A stretch of 64,000 nucleotides of DNA from Legionella feeleii (GTDB lineage Bacteria; Pseudomonadota; Gammaproteobacteria; Legionellales; Legionellaceae), in NCBI RefSeq assembly GCF_001467625.1, contig NZ_LNYB01000085.1, positions 672,772 to 736,771 on the forward strand, written 5' to 3'. Made by a program: the position numbers and the translations under genes. Positions 15,956 to 25,663 of this stretch are shown in pieces (position 1 is the first letter of the stretch; every line of letters starts with the position of its first letter). The notes beneath the pieces are model-generated. The model ran no database searches. It saw only the letters and a list, made by a program, of their open reading frames with translations, and was not told the DNA's origin.

Positions 15956-18900
15956 ATGTCTTACAAATTTGAAGAAGGCAAAGATTTAATTATTGAAGCT
16001 GTAGTTGACAAATTAAAGCAAAAAATGAGTGGTGAGCAAGCCGATTTTTGCTCTCAATTTGTTCGCCAATTTTATGGCACGGTTGCCTTGGAAGATTTAC
16101 GTGAATGGGATATTGATGATCTGTATGGGGCTGCGATTAATTTTTGGTCGCTCATTCAACAGCGAGCACCGGATGAAACAAAAATTCGTATTTATAACCC
16201 TGACTTTGAACGGCATGGCTGGCAAACGACTCATACAGTTGTAGAAATTATTACTGAAGATATGCCCTTTCTGGTCGATTCATTGCGTATGGTTATTAAT
16301 CGTTTAGGGCTGGTTTCACATCTCATTATGCATATGGGCGGGTTGTCTTTACAACGGGATAAAAACCATCATGTTACAGCAGTTTTTCCACGTAGTTTAG
16401 ATAGTAATAATGGCAAATTAACGGAAGCTGCAATCTTTATTGAGATTGATAGACAGACGGACGCTTCTATTCTTGAAGACTTGCATCGTAATTTTGAACG
16501 TGTGTTAGAAGATAATCGCGCAGTAGTTAAGGATTGGATTCTCATGCGTGAAAAAGTTCGTGAAGCAATCGCTGAGCTTGACCATGCATCTGGAATTTTG
16601 GAACCAAATGAAGCCGCAGAAACCAAAGCGTTCCTAAATTGGATTGAAGATCACCATTTTACATTTCTGGGTGTACGCGATTATGAACTTGTTCAAAAAG
16701 GACAGGAGACTATTTTACAGCCACTACCTGAAACTGGGTTAGGGGTACTTCGCCAAAGCATAAGTAAATCCAGTGCCCGTAGTATTTCTGCTATGACACC
16801 GGAAGCGCGTGAGCATACTTTATCTTCACGCGTTCTGGTTATGTCCAAAACCAATACGGAAGCTTCTGTCCACCGCCGTGCTTACACTGATTATATAGGT
16901 ATAAAGCGTTTTAATAAAAAAGGGCAGGTGATTGGCGAGCGTCGCATTATTGGTCTATACACGTCTGCCGCTTATAACACAAGTCCTAAACATATTCCTT
17001 TTTTGCGTCATAAAGTTGCCATGATTATGGAGAATTCGAAGCTGGATCCACGTGGCCATGCTGGGAAGATTCTATTAAATATCTTGGAAACTTTGCCCCG
17101 TGATGATTTGATACAAGCATCGGAAGATGAATTATTAGAAATCGGGATGGGTATTTTTTATATGCAAGAACGTCGAAGAATTCGTATGTTTGCGCGTACA
17201 GATGTCTATCGCCGTTTTATTTCCTGTCTAGTCTATGTTCCTAAAGAACGGTACAACACCGAATTAAGGCAGGAGATGGAAAAAGTCTTAAAAGACAGTT
17301 TCAACTCTGATGAAATTACTTTTTCTACCCGATTTTCAGAAGAATCAATTTTGGCGCGTATTCATTTTATTATCCGTACTAATCCTCAGGATAAAACAGT
17401 ATGGGATTTCAAAGAAGTTGAGAAAAAATTAATTGATGTTGGTCGTACCTGGTCTGATGATTTACAGCATTTCCTTTTTGATACTTTCGGCGAGGAAAGC
17501 GCTAATCGTCTCTATATCCGTTATAAAAATGCTTTCCCAGTTGCTTATACGGCTAATTTCCCTCCAAGAACAGCAGTGTATGACATAAAACATATGGAAG
17601 CACTATCCAAAGCAACTCCTTTGGTAATGAATTTCTATAAATTGATGGATGAACCACCGGAAAATTTCCGTTTTAAAATTTACCAGCATGATAACACGAT
17701 TCCCTTGTCTGATGTGTTGCCAATCATTGAACGACTCGGGATGCGGGCAATCAGTGAAAGGCCTTACGTTTTAAAATTTGAAGATGGTAAAGAAACCTGG
17801 ATCAATGATTTCGCGCTTCAATATACTCATGGTGCTAAATTTGAAATTGATGAAATAAAAGAATTATTTCAAAACGCTTTTTCCAGTGTATGGTTTGGTG
17901 AAGCAGAAAATGATGGATTTAATCAATTAGTTCTGGCTGCTGAGTTGAATTGGCGCCAAGTCGCTGTGATGCGTACTTATGCAAAATACTTCAAACAAAT
18001 TGGTTTTACTTTTAGCCAGGAATACATTGAAACTGCATTAAATAACAATGCTCATATTGCTAAAAAATTAGTGGAATTATTTGAGCTGCGCTTTAATCCA
18101 ATCGTTGATGAAACCAGAGCTGAAAAATGTATGGATTTGGTCAATAAGATTTTGGCAGCTTTGGATGAGGTCAGCAATCTCGATGAAGACAAGATTATCC
18201 GGCAATATGTGCAGGTAATAATGTCTACATTAAGAACTAATTATTATCAGGTTGATGAGAAAGGAAATTATAAAAGTTATATTTCTATTAAGCTTGATAG
18301 CAAAGAAATTCCTGGCGTGCCTAAACCTTATCCAATGTTTGAGATTTTTGTTTATTCACCTAAATTTGAAGGGGTTCATCTTCGTGGTGGTAAGGTTGCA
18401 CGAGGCGGCTTACGCTGGTCTGATCGTAAAGAAGATTTCCGTACAGAAATTTTAGGATTAATGAAGGCGCAGCAGGTAAAAAATGCCGTCATTGTGCCTA
18501 GTGGGGCAAAAGGTGGTTTTGTTCCCAAACACTTGCCTGTTAATGGTACACGTGAAGACATTTTAGCTGAAGGCATTAGTTGTTATCGTTTATTTATCCG
18601 AGGCTTGTTGGATATTACTGACAATTACAAAGAGGGAGCCATTGTTAAGCCTGCTAATGTTATGTGCTTTGATGAGGATGATCCTTATCTGGTTGTGGCT
18701 GCTGATAAAGGTACGGCCACTTTTTCAGACATTGCCAATGCCATTTCACTGGAATATGGTTTTTGGTTAGGTGATGCTTTCGCCTCAGGCGGTTCCGTTG
18801 GTTATGATCATAAAAAAATGGGAATTACAGCCAGGGGCGCGTGGGAATCAGTTAAGCGTCATTTCTACGAAATAGACCGTGATATAGAGAATAATGATTT

Positions 18901-20833
18901 TACGGTTGTTGGTATTGGTGATATGGCGGGGGATGTTTTTGGTAATGGCATGTTGTTATCACGCCGTATCAAATTGCTGGCTGCCTTTAACCATGTGCAT
19001 ATTTTTATTGATCCGGATCCAGATCCTGAGCTCAGTTTTAAAGAAAGGGAGCGATTGTTTAATCTACCGCGTTCCAGTTGGACCGATTATGATAAAAAGC
19101 TGATCTCTAAAGGGGGAGGTGTTTTCAATCGCAGTGCCAAATCGATTCCTGTCAGTAAAGAAATGAAGGACATTTTTAATATCAAGCAGGCAACGATCGA
19201 ACCTAATGAATTAATCCGGGTTATTTTGCGTGCGAAGGTTGATTTATTGTGGAGTGCAGGTATTGGTACGTTTGTTAAAGCACAATCGGAAACTCATGCT
19301 GATGTGGGAGATAGAACGAATGATGCAACCCGAGTTAACGCTAAACAATTACGCTGCAAAGTAGTTGGTGAGGGTGGAAATCTTGGTTTAACCCAATTGG
19401 CACGGGTGGAATATTCACTCAATGATGGTCGTATTTATACTGATTTTATTGATAATTCGGCTGGAGTTAATTGCTCTGATAAAGAAGTAAATATCAAAAT
19501 TCTCCTGGATAGTATCGTAACCGCGGGTGATTTAACTGAAAAACAACGCAATGAATTATTAGGCGAGATGACTAACGAAGTTGCTGCCCTTGTCTTACGT
19601 GATAATTTTGCTCAGCCACGCGCAATTGGCATTGCTGCAGCGCAGGCAGTTCGTTCCATAGAATTGCATGGTCGTTACATTAATGAATTGGAGCGAAGCG
19701 GTAAGTTAGATAGAACTATAGAGTTTTTACCTGATGAAAAAGCGTTATTAGAGCGTAAGTTAAGTGGAGCCAGTTTAACCCGTCCTGATATTGCCGTACT
19801 GATGTGTTACAGCAAGACTTTGTTGAAAGAACAAATTCTGGACTCAAATGTCCCTGAAGACGCTTTCCTCAAAACCGTTCTAGTGAGTTGTTTCCCTAAA
19901 CCATTGCAAGATTGTTTTAGTAAACAGATGCAAAATCACCCGTTAAAACGTGAAATTATTGCAACTAAACTCAGCAACACTATTGTCAATGAAATGGGAT
20001 TCACCTTCATATACCGTGTCCAGGATGAAACAGGTGCTCCTGTTTCATCTATCGTTCGAGCTTATATGATTGCCCGATCGGTGCTGGATCTTGAGACGAT
20101 ATGGCAGGAAATAGGTGCATTAAACACAAAAATAACAGCGGCGAAGCAAGTTGAGTTATCAATGCTATATTTGCGATTGCTTAGGAGGGTAACACGCTGG
20201 TTCCTTCGTTCTCCACGCATGGGGCTGGATATTAATAAAGCAGTAAAACACTTTGCGCCAGGGGTCTGCGAGCTTAAGAAAGCACTTCCTGCTGTATTCG
20301 GCGAGGCGAATCGTGCGAACTACGATGAGCATTTTAATGAATACGTAGAATTAGGTATTCCAACAGGTCTTGCACATGAATTATCAATTACGCGAGCCTT
20401 GTTCTCTGCTATTGATATTATTGAAGTTAGCCATCAAACACAGCTCGATGTTGCAAAAGTAGCGGAAGTGTATTTTGGTATTGATGAGTTCCTGGATTTG
20501 TCATGGATTCGTTCACAGATCCTTGCGCACCCAACAGATAATCATTGGGAGTCTTTATCTAGAGAGGGATTGCGTGATGATTTGGATTGGCAACAGAAAC
20601 AATTGACAGCGGGCATTATCAGCATCGATGGTAAGAAAAAGGATTTCATGAAGTGTTTTACTGCCTGGTCAGAGAAAAATATTGTCTTGATTGAGCGATG
20701 GCGCCATATTCTTGCTGATTTAAAGGCGAGTACGACCTTAAACTATACGATGTTTTTTGTTGCTATCAGAGAGTTGTTAGCTTTAACTCAAACGACTATC
20801 CGGGCAGAAAAAAATGTTGATGTTGTAGTTTAA
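15956..20833 (+). CDS. gdhB: NAD-specific glutamate dehydrogenase, large (180-kDa) class
   Basis: The product is 1625 residues, the size of the L_180 GDH class (about 1600). It deaminates glutamate to 2-oxoglutarate and ammonia, feeding amino-acid carbon into the TCA cycle; amino acids are the main fuel in Legionella. The long N-terminal half holds ACT-like regulatory segments (EIITEDMPFLVDSLRM near residue 100). The catalytic core starts near 808 with GGKVARGGLRWSDR and continues to VPSGAKGGFVPK. The NAD-binding region near 980 shows VGIGDMAGDVFGNGML. No frameshift interrupts it. It stands alone, with a TATAAT upstream and a terminator 35 bp downstream. Confidence 0.95.
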   Translation: MSYKFEEGKDLIIEAVVDKLKQKMSGEQADFCSQFVRQFYGTVALEDLREWDIDDLYGAAINFWSLIQQRAPDETKIRIYNPDFERHGWQTTHTVVEIITEDMPFLVDSLRMVINRLGLVSHLIMHMGGLSLQRDKNHHVTAVFPRSLDSNNGKLTEAAIFIEIDRQTDASILEDLHRNFERVLEDNRAVVKDWILMREKVREAIAELDHASGILEPNEAAETKAFLNWIEDHHFTFLGVRDYELVQKGQETILQPLPETGLGVLRQSISKSSARSISAMTPEAREHTLSSRVLVMSKTNTEASVHRRAYTDYIGIKRFNKKGQVIGERRIIGLYTSAAYNTSPKHIPFLRHKVAMIMENSKLDPRGHAGKILLNILETLPRDDLIQASEDELLEIGMGIFYMQERRRIRMFARTDVYRRFISCLVYVPKERYNTELRQEMEKVLKDSFNSDEITFSTRFSEESILARIHFIIRTNPQDKTVWDFKEVEKKLIDVGRTWSDDLQHFLFDTFGEESANRLYIRYKNAFPVAYTANFPPRTAVYDIKHMEALSKATPLVMNFYKLMDEPPENFRFKIYQHDNTIPLSDVLPIIERLGMRAISERPYVLKFEDGKETWINDFALQYTHGAKFEIDEIKELFQNAFSSVWFGEAENDGFNQLVLAAELNWRQVAVMRTYAKYFKQIGFTFSQEYIETALNNNAHIAKKLVELFELRFNPIVDETRAEKCMDLVNKILAALDEVSNLDEDKIIRQYVQVIMSTLRTNYYQVDEKGNYKSYISIKLDSKEIPGVPKPYPMFEIFVYSPKFEGVHLRGGKVARGGLRWSDRKEDFRTEILGLMKAQQVKNAVIVPSGAKGGFVPKHLPVNGTREDILAEGISCYRLFIRGLLDITDNYKEGAIVKPANVMCFDEDDPYLVVAADKGTATFSDIANAISLEYGFWLGDAFASGGSVGYDHKKMGITARGAWESVKRHFYEIDRDIENNDFTVVGIGDMAGDVFGNGMLLSRRIKLLAAFNHVHIFIDPDPDPELSFKERERLFNLPRSSWTDYDKKLISKGGGVFNRSAKSIPVSKEMKDIFNIKQATIEPNELIRVILRAKVDLLWSAGIGTFVKAQSETHADVGDRTNDATRVNAKQLRCKVVGEGGNLGLTQLARVEYSLNDGRIYTDFIDNSAGVNCSDKEVNIKILLDSIVTAGDLTEKQRNELLGEMTNEVAALVLRDNFAQPRAIGIAAAQAVRSIELHGRYINELERSGKLDRTIEFLPDEKALLERKLSGASLTRPDIAVLMCYSKTLLKEQILDSNVPEDAFLKTVLVSCFPKPLQDCFSKQMQNHPLKREIIATKLSNTIVNEMGFTFIYRVQDETGAPVSSIVRAYMIARSVLDLETIWQEIGALNTKITAAKQVELSMLYLRLLRRVTRWFLRSPRMGLDINKAVKHFAPGVCELKKALPAVFGEANRANYDEHFNEYVELGIPTGLAHELSITRALFSAIDIIEVSHQTQLDVAKVAEVYFGIDEFLDLSWIRSQILAHPTDNHWESLSREGLRDDLDWQQKQLTAGIISIDGKKKDFMKCFTAWSEKNIVLIERWRHILADLKASTTLNYTMFFVAIRELLALTQTTIRAEKNVDVVV

Positions 20834-20867
20834 AAAGAAGCATTATTTTCTTCGCAAAATTAGTCAT

Positions 20868-20908
20868 CAAAGAGTAGCCTGTGTTAATAAGGCTACTCTT
20901 TTTTTTTG
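20868..20908 (+). terminator. rho-independent terminator of the glutamate dehydrogenase gene
   Basis: A 12-bp stem (AAAGAGTAGCCT / AGGCTACTCTTT) with a 9-nt loop is followed by an uninterrupted T run, about 35 bp after the stop codon. Confidence 0.92.
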
Positions 20909-21063
20909 TTGCAGGCCATTAGGAGAGTCATTGCACAGTAAGAAGTGCTTTGCCCTGTTGATTTTATTGGGTATAGTAGGACAACTATTCTTTAGGATCA
21001 TTTTGTTTTTCATAAAAAAGAAACACAATTAGTGCCAAAAGGCTTAATCAAGGAGTTCAGACA

Positions 21064-21609
21064 GTGAAAAGACAGGTTGTCAATTATTCAAGTGGGTCTA
21101 AGTTTATCCATTGGTTTGTTGCTCTGATTGTTATATGTATGCTTGCGGGCAGTTTCTTTCTCGACGATTTACCTGAGAACTATCAACCCTCGGCCTATAT
21201 GCTACATAAATCGTTTGGTCTCACCGTACTCTTTTTAATGATTATCCGCCTGTTCTGGATTGCGTATAGGGGCAAACCCGCTTTGCCTGCTTCAGTGCCC
21301 GCCTGGCAAAAATTTATTGCACATTCAGTGCAATACAGCCTTTATTTTTTTGTAATTCTGATGCCCATATCCGGTTGGATAATGTCAGTAGCTGCTAACA
21401 GGATCCCCTCCTATTTTACTCTATTTAAGGTACCTTTTCCGGGAGTTACTCCCAATGAAGCATTGGCAGAGTTGATGGAACAGGTTCACACTACGATTGC
21501 TTGGATCATCATCGTGCTGCTTGTCTTACATACCGCTGGTGCCATCAAGCATCATTTTATTGATAAGGATGGGGTTTTGCGCCGGATGCTTCCTAGTCGT
21601 CAACGGTAA
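21064..21609 (+). CDS. cytochrome b561
   Basis: The product is a 181-residue di-haem inner-membrane protein with four hydrophobic segments. Haem-ligand histidines are visible in SKFIHWFVA, MLHKSFG, EQVHTTIAW and VLHTAGAIKHH. The family (YodB/CybB-like) transfers electrons between quinone and periplasmic partners; some members act as superoxide:quinone oxidoreductases. It starts GTGAAAAGACAG or the equivalent at 21064, with AAGGAG about 10 bp upstream. It is monocistronic, with no clear terminator before the convergent ygfZ. Confidence 0.9.
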   Translation: MKRQVVNYSSGSKFIHWFVALIVICMLAGSFFLDDLPENYQPSAYMLHKSFGLTVLFLMIIRLFWIAYRGKPALPASVPAWQKFIAHSVQYSLYFFVILMPISGWIMSVAANRIPSYFTLFKVPFPGVTPNEALAELMEQVHTTIAWIIIVLLVLHTAGAIKHHFIDKDGVLRRMLPSRQR

Positions 21610-21702
21610 TCAACCGTGCTTTATGCACAGTCGATTTTTAGCAGTGCATCAGATAGATTGTGCATATAAAACGCAGACAGTAGGTTTGGCTTTGTGTTGC
21701 AG

Positions 21703-22671
21703 TTAAACTGTACTGAGTATTACAGGATGTTTATTGCCTTCAATGAGTATTTCATTGGGATGCTCAAATAAAATGCTTGAGGCAATTAAATAGCGATCGT
21801 CTGCTAAAGGACTAAAATCAATCAATTCACCCACTTCTGTTTCACCAGAAGAAGTAAATAATTTTTTCCCCGCTAATAAAGGTTCAGTAGTATGAATGCT
21901 AAATAAGCGTAAACCATGCTTGAGTTTAGCTTTGTAGTGAGTACGAGCAATGATTTCTTGACCCTTATAACAACCCTTATCAAAGCTTAAGTAGCCGGAT
22001 AAGTGTAAATCAAGACGATGTGGTAAAAATAACCCTCTGGTTTCGGGGTAAATAAGTATGTGCTTCTGCTGGAGTTGTAATTGATGCCAAGCGAGAGAAC
22101 CACGCATCTGTTGCTTTGTAATAAAAGGCTGACTTAGGCATGAGATTGCTTCTTCAGTAGCTAAAATTAAATAAAAGTTATCACTGAGCTGATAGCAACA
22201 TAGTTCGTCTGTATGTGTTACAGCGAAATTCTCGTCAGGTAACTGCAGATTTTCTGGCAGTAAATCAGATTGATTATTGACATATAATCCATACATTCGA
22301 TAGGACGTTGTTTCCAGTTGAACTCTCGAAAGTAGAGCTGTCTTCATGAGCGATGCTTTTGTTTCAGTCAGTAAATCAACAGGAAGAACTAACTGCAAAT
22401 GATGCCAGTTAATTACATCCAATATAGCCAGGATACGGCCTTTTAAATTACACATAACCCCTTGCTGCATTCTATCGGTAGTCACTTTGCGTATGTCGCA
22501 ACTTAATTGACCCTGCAGAAACTCTGCGCTACGTTCTCCATTAACTGCAATCGATGTAAGATAAGCCAAGTCAAACAGATAGTTTTTATCGGCTTGAAAA
22601 TTAAATTCAGCATCCAGGGATGATAAGGTCGTATAGGGACGGCTATTGAGCAAATATTGTTTAAAACTCAT
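21703..22671 (-). CDS. ygfZ: folate-binding Fe-S cluster repair protein YgfZ
   Basis: The protein has 322 residues and resembles the T-protein of the glycine cleavage system. It carries the diagnostic motif K-G-C-Y-x-G-Q-E (DKGCYKGQEIIARTHY) with the conserved Cys. YgfZ/IscA-pathway members bind tetrahydrofolate and help make or repair [4Fe-4S] proteins, including MiaB, succinate dehydrogenase and others. It is divergently transcribed from sdhE (72 bp apart), a conserved gammaproteobacterial arrangement (ygfZ / sdhE-ygfX). Confidence 0.93.
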   Translation of the reverse strand: MSFKQYLLNSRPYTTLSSLDAEFNFQADKNYLFDLAYLTSIAVNGERSAEFLQGQLSCDIRKVTTDRMQQGVMCNLKGRILAILDVINWHHLQLVLPVDLLTETKASLMKTALLSRVQLETTSYRMYGLYVNNQSDLLPENLQLPDENFAVTHTDELCCYQLSDNFYLILATEEAISCLSQPFITKQQMRGSLAWHQLQLQQKHILIYPETRGLFLPHRLDLHLSGYLSFDKGCYKGQEIIARTHYKAKLKHGLRLFSIHTTEPLLAGKKLFTSSGETEVGELIDFSPLADDRYLIASSILFEHPNEILIEGNKHPVILSTV

Positions 22672-22743
22672 TCTAATTACTTTAGATTGCGATTAAGGGG
22701 AATTTTAGTGTAACATCGCCCTGTTTGACAATCGGGTAGCTCA

Positions 22744-23016
22744 ATGATTAATCCATTAAGAAAAGCGAAGCTCATGTGGCATTGTAGAAGAGGAATGCTG
22801 GAGCTGGATTTAATTCTTATACGCTTTGCTGAGAGTTACTTGGATACTATGACCGAGAAGCAGGTAGATACCTTTGATGAGTTGCTTGGGTGCACTGATC
22901 CGGAGTTATTCAGTTGGTTAATGGGGCACGCAAAACCTGTAGACAAGGAGTTGCTGGAGATTGTTGAATTTATCAAATTGCATGATAAACCTGGACAAGT
23001 CGGCCATTTACGTTAG
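22744..23016 (+). CDS. sdhE: FAD assembly factor SdhE (YgfY)
   Basis: The protein has 90 residues and contains the RGM motif (HCRRGMLELDLILIRF) used to flavinylate SdhA, followed by the acidic helix TFDELLGCTDPELFSWLMG. It acts in the cytoplasm on succinate dehydrogenase and fumarate reductase flavoproteins. The divergence from ygfZ and the overlap with the ygfX-like gene match the E. coli cptBA (ygfYX) locus. Confidence 0.93.
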   Translation: MINPLRKAKLMWHCRRGMLELDLILIRFAESYLDTMTEKQVDTFDELLGCTDPELFSWLMGHAKPVDKELLEIVEFIKLHDKPGQVGHLR

Positions 23017-23368
23017 ATTAGCGTCTCTCATTTATTCCTCAGTAATGGTCGTCCTTTACTATTCTGCTTGGCCATGGTTCCTTAAATTACCAGGATTTTT
23101 CCTATTGTTATTCCTGTTTCTTCGTATTAAGGCTACTTCCATACCTGGTTCTTGCTCTTTATTGGTGCATACAAACAGCAATTGGCAATTACATGATGTG
23201 CATGGACAACAGAAAACATACACAAAAATGCGAGTGGTTATGAGTGCAGGTCTTTTTTTTCTTGTAGAATTCTCTCATGAAAAGCAACGCAAGCTCGTGG
23301 TTATTTTTTCTGATCAGATTAGCAAAAAAGACTTTAGGTTATTGAATGTTATAGGGAAAGTAAATTAA
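22982..23368 (+). CDS. ygfX: YgfX/CptA-like membrane protein
   Basis: The protein is about 128 residues from ATG 22982; TTG codons at 22961/22964 with GGAG nearby are alternative starts. It has two adjacent hydrophobic segments in the first 60 residues (VMVVLYYSAWPWFL, FFLLLFLFLR), then a soluble beta-rich tail ending ISKKDFRLLNVIGKVN. Size, topology, and position overlapping sdhE match YgfX (CptA), described in E. coli as a membrane protein that inhibits FtsZ/MreB or is neutralised by YgfY. Sequence conservation in this family is low, so the assignment rests mainly on context. Confidence 0.7.
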   Translation: MINLDKSAIYVRLASLIYSSVMVVLYYSAWPWFLKLPGFFLLLFLFLRIKATSIPGSCSLLVHTNSNWQLHDVHGQQKTYTKMRVVMSAGLFFLVEFSHEKQRKLVVIFSDQISKKDFRLLNVIGKVN

Positions 23369-23429
23369 ATTAAAGCTGTTCATTTTTTTGTCGACACCAT
23401 TAGGTGAATGGTTTAAAAATGGACATCAT

Positions 23430-23966
23430 ATGCGGGATGCAGAGTCAGTGACTGAGAGGCAATTAATTGATTCAGCGCTAAAGGGAGAAGCGAGGGCAAT
23501 GAACCATTTAATTGCCCGTTATCAAGCTAAAATTTTTTGCCAAATAAAATCACAAGTATCCGACAATTCAATCGCTAATGACTTAACGCAAGAAGTCAGC
23601 ATAAAAATTTTTTGTAACCTGTCAGGTTTTAGGCAACAGGCCAATTTTACTACCTGGTTATACCGTATCACCCAAAATACAATTAAAAATCATTTTAGAA
23701 CAATCCAGATTGAATCAAATAACTTACTCGCTCCGGTAGGGGAGGAAAATAATTCACCTGAAGCCTGTTTAATAGGTTTTCAGCTTGCTGAACAGGTAGA
23801 AAGGCTTTTTACTGACATGTCGAATGAATTACAGCACTGCTTCAATTTATATGTGGTGAAGGGATTAAGCTATGAGGATATTGCCAAACATCTTGGCTGT
23901 CCGTTGGGAACAGTACGCTCGCGTATTCATCGAGTACGAAATATACTCTCTGGGCTTGTTAATTAG
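23430..23966 (+). CDS. ECF/RpoE-like RNA polymerase sigma factor
   Basis: The protein is about 178 residues from ATG 23430; a TTG at 23388 would add 14 residues. Region 2 is present (LIARYQAKIFCQI ... DLTQEVSIKIFCNLSGFR, TWLYRITQNTIKN). A region 4 helix-turn-helix follows (LSYEDIAKHLGCPLGTVRSR). Its closest look is RpoE/SigW. No anti-sigma gene (rseA) follows; the next gene is ruvB after a 238-bp gap. It is therefore a stand-alone sigma factor whose control is not apparent from this window. Confidence 0.88.
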   Translation: MRDAESVTERQLIDSALKGEARAMNHLIARYQAKIFCQIKSQVSDNSIANDLTQEVSIKIFCNLSGFRQQANFTTWLYRITQNTIKNHFRTIQIESNNLLAPVGEENNSPEACLIGFQLAEQVERLFTDMSNELQHCFNLYVVKGLSYEDIAKHLGCPLGTVRSRIHRVRNILSGLVN

Positions 23967-24015
23967 TTCTACTAAAAAATAGACTTGTTGCGAAACTTGC
24001 TGCCCATATACTTCT

Positions 24016-24040
24016 ATGAGCATTGCGCTGCAATGCTCAT
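24016..24040. repeat. perfect 10-bp hairpin in the sigma factor-ruvB gap
   Basis: ATGAGCATTG and CAATGCTCAT flank a 5-nt CGCTG loop. No T run follows on either strand, so it is not a classic terminator. It lies in a 238-bp gap with no ORF that begins GACTTGTTGCGAAAC, possibly a dispersed element. Confidence 0.6.
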
Positions 24041-24204
24041 CAATAACAATCCTTGCTCCATTGTTAGCGAATTAATTAACAAGCTCCAAGAATATATAAG
24101 CACTTTGTAAATATAAAATTTTAAAGTGCATTAACCGCAAAGGAGATGAGCTTGCAGTAAAAGCTGTGTTAGAATGCAGGAATCATGGTAAACCCTAGAC
24201 TCTT

Positions 24205-25209
24205 ATGTTGGAAAGTGACCGTTTGATTAGTGCTGGCTCAGCTACATCGGAAGAAGCGTTAGATCGAGCTATTCGACCCTTGAGTCTTAATGAATATATA
24301 GGCCAGGATGCTGTCCGCTCACAAATGCGTATTTTTATCGATGCAGCTAGAAATCGTATGGATGCACTTGATCATGTGCTTATTTTTGGTCCTCCAGGAC
24401 TTGGTAAAACAACACTCGCTAATATTATCGCGCATGAAATGGGCGTTAATTTGCGGCAAACATCAGGGCCTGTTCTTGAACGAGCCGGGGATATTGCTGC
24501 CATATTGACTAATCTACAAGAAAACGATGTGTTGTTTATTGATGAAATTCATCGTCTAAGCCCGGTAATTGAAGAAATTCTCTATCCAGCGATGGAAGAC
24601 TATAAATTAGATATTATGATTGGCGAGGGACCTGCAGCCCGCTCCATTAAGTTGGAATTACCTCCTTTTACTTTAATCGGAGCAACAACCCGTGCAGGAC
24701 TTCTTACCTCACCACTACGTGACCGTTTTGGCATCGTTCAGCGCTTAGAATTTTACTCTGTAGAATCTTTAACCCATATTGTCTCTCGTTCGGCAAAATT
24801 GCTTGGTGTTAATACGGAAGCTGCCGGGGCTAAAGAAATTGCAATGCGTTCGCGAGGTACACCAAGAATTGCTAATCGACTTTTACGCCGTGTAAGAGAT
24901 TATGCTGAGGTGAAGGGGAGTGGTGCAATTACGCTGGAAATGGCAAGACTTGCCTTGGAAATGTTGGATGTTGACCAACATGGATTTGACATGATGGATA
25001 GGAAATTAATGCTTGCTGTGATCGAGCGCTTTGCTGGTGGCCCAGTTGGTGTTGATAGTATTGCTGCTGCAATTGGTGAAGAAAAGGGAACTATCGAAGA
25101 TGTCCTTGAACCTTATTTAATTCAACAAGGGTTTTTAATGCGTACGCCAAGAGGCAGGGTTGCTTCTCAATTGGCTTATCAACATTTTGGTATAGCGGTG
25201 CATGAATAA
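24205..25209 (+). CDS. ruvB: Holliday junction branch-migration helicase RuvB
   Basis: This 334-residue AAA+ ATPase has Walker [10 protein letters not shown], Walker B DEIHRLS, the sensor [17 protein letters not shown] and the C-terminal winged helix ([16 protein letters not shown]). With RuvA it drives branch migration of Holliday junctions. ruvA and ruvC are not directly upstream, so the usual ruvCAB group is split at this locus. It overlaps ybgC by 8 bp. Confidence 0.98.
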   Translation: MLESDRLISAGSATSEEALDRAIRPLSLNEYIGQDAVRSQMRIFIDAARNRMDALDHVLIFGPPGLGKTTLANIIAHEMGVNLRQTSGPVLERAGDIAAILTNLQENDVLFIDEIHRLSPVIEEILYPAMEDYKLDIMIGEGPAARSIKLELPPFTLIGATTRAGLLTSPLRDRFGIVQRLEFYSVESLTHIVSRSAKLLGVNTEAAGAKEIAMRSRGTPRIANRLLRRVRDYAEVKGSGAITLEMARLALEMLDVDQHGFDMMDRKLMLAVIERFAGGPVGVDSIAAAIGEEKGTIEDVLEPYLIQQGFLMRTPRGRVASQLAYQHFGIAVHE

Positions 25210-25597
25210 GAGTAATCATCCAGAGCATCAATTTGATATCCGAGTGTATGCTGAAGATACTGATCTCATGGGTATTGTTTACCACGCCAATTATCTTTGC
25301 TTTTTTGAGCGTGCACGAACTGAAATGATACGTAAATCTGGCTTGTCTTTAACCACTCTGGCAAAGTATGATTGCCACTTTGCGATCAATGAGGTTCAGT
25401 TGCATTATTTAAATCCGGCGCGTTTGGATGACTTACTCACAATCATTTCAAAAATTGATAGTAAAACAGCATGCAGTGCATTATTTAAGCAGCTCATGTA
25501 CAATCAGCATAAAAAATTGCTCTGCGAAGCAATGGTTAAAGTAGTCTGTGTCAATGGCCATTTGAAACCAAGACGCTTACCAGACGATTTATTCTGA
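25202..25597 (+). CDS. ybgC: acyl-CoA thioesterase YbgC
   Basis: This 131-residue hot-dog-fold protein has the 4-hydroxybenzoyl-CoA thioesterase signature [23 protein letters not shown], here split as [13 protein letters not shown] plus the FERARTE helix. It is the standard first gene of the tol-pal cluster and hydrolyses acyl-CoA or acyl-ACP. Its role in envelope maintenance is unclear. It overlaps ruvB by 8 bp. Confidence 0.94.
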   Translation: MNKSNHPEHQFDIRVYAEDTDLMGIVYHANYLCFFERARTEMIRKSGLSLTTLAKYDCHFAINEVQLHYLNPARLDDLLTIISKIDSKTACSALFKQLMYNQHKKLLCEAMVKVVCVNGHLKPRRLPDDLF

Positions 25598-25663
25598 GAG
25601 TTAAACAATTAACAATATTAAAAAAGCTTTAAGAAGCAAAGATGACTAATGGAGGAATAAAAC

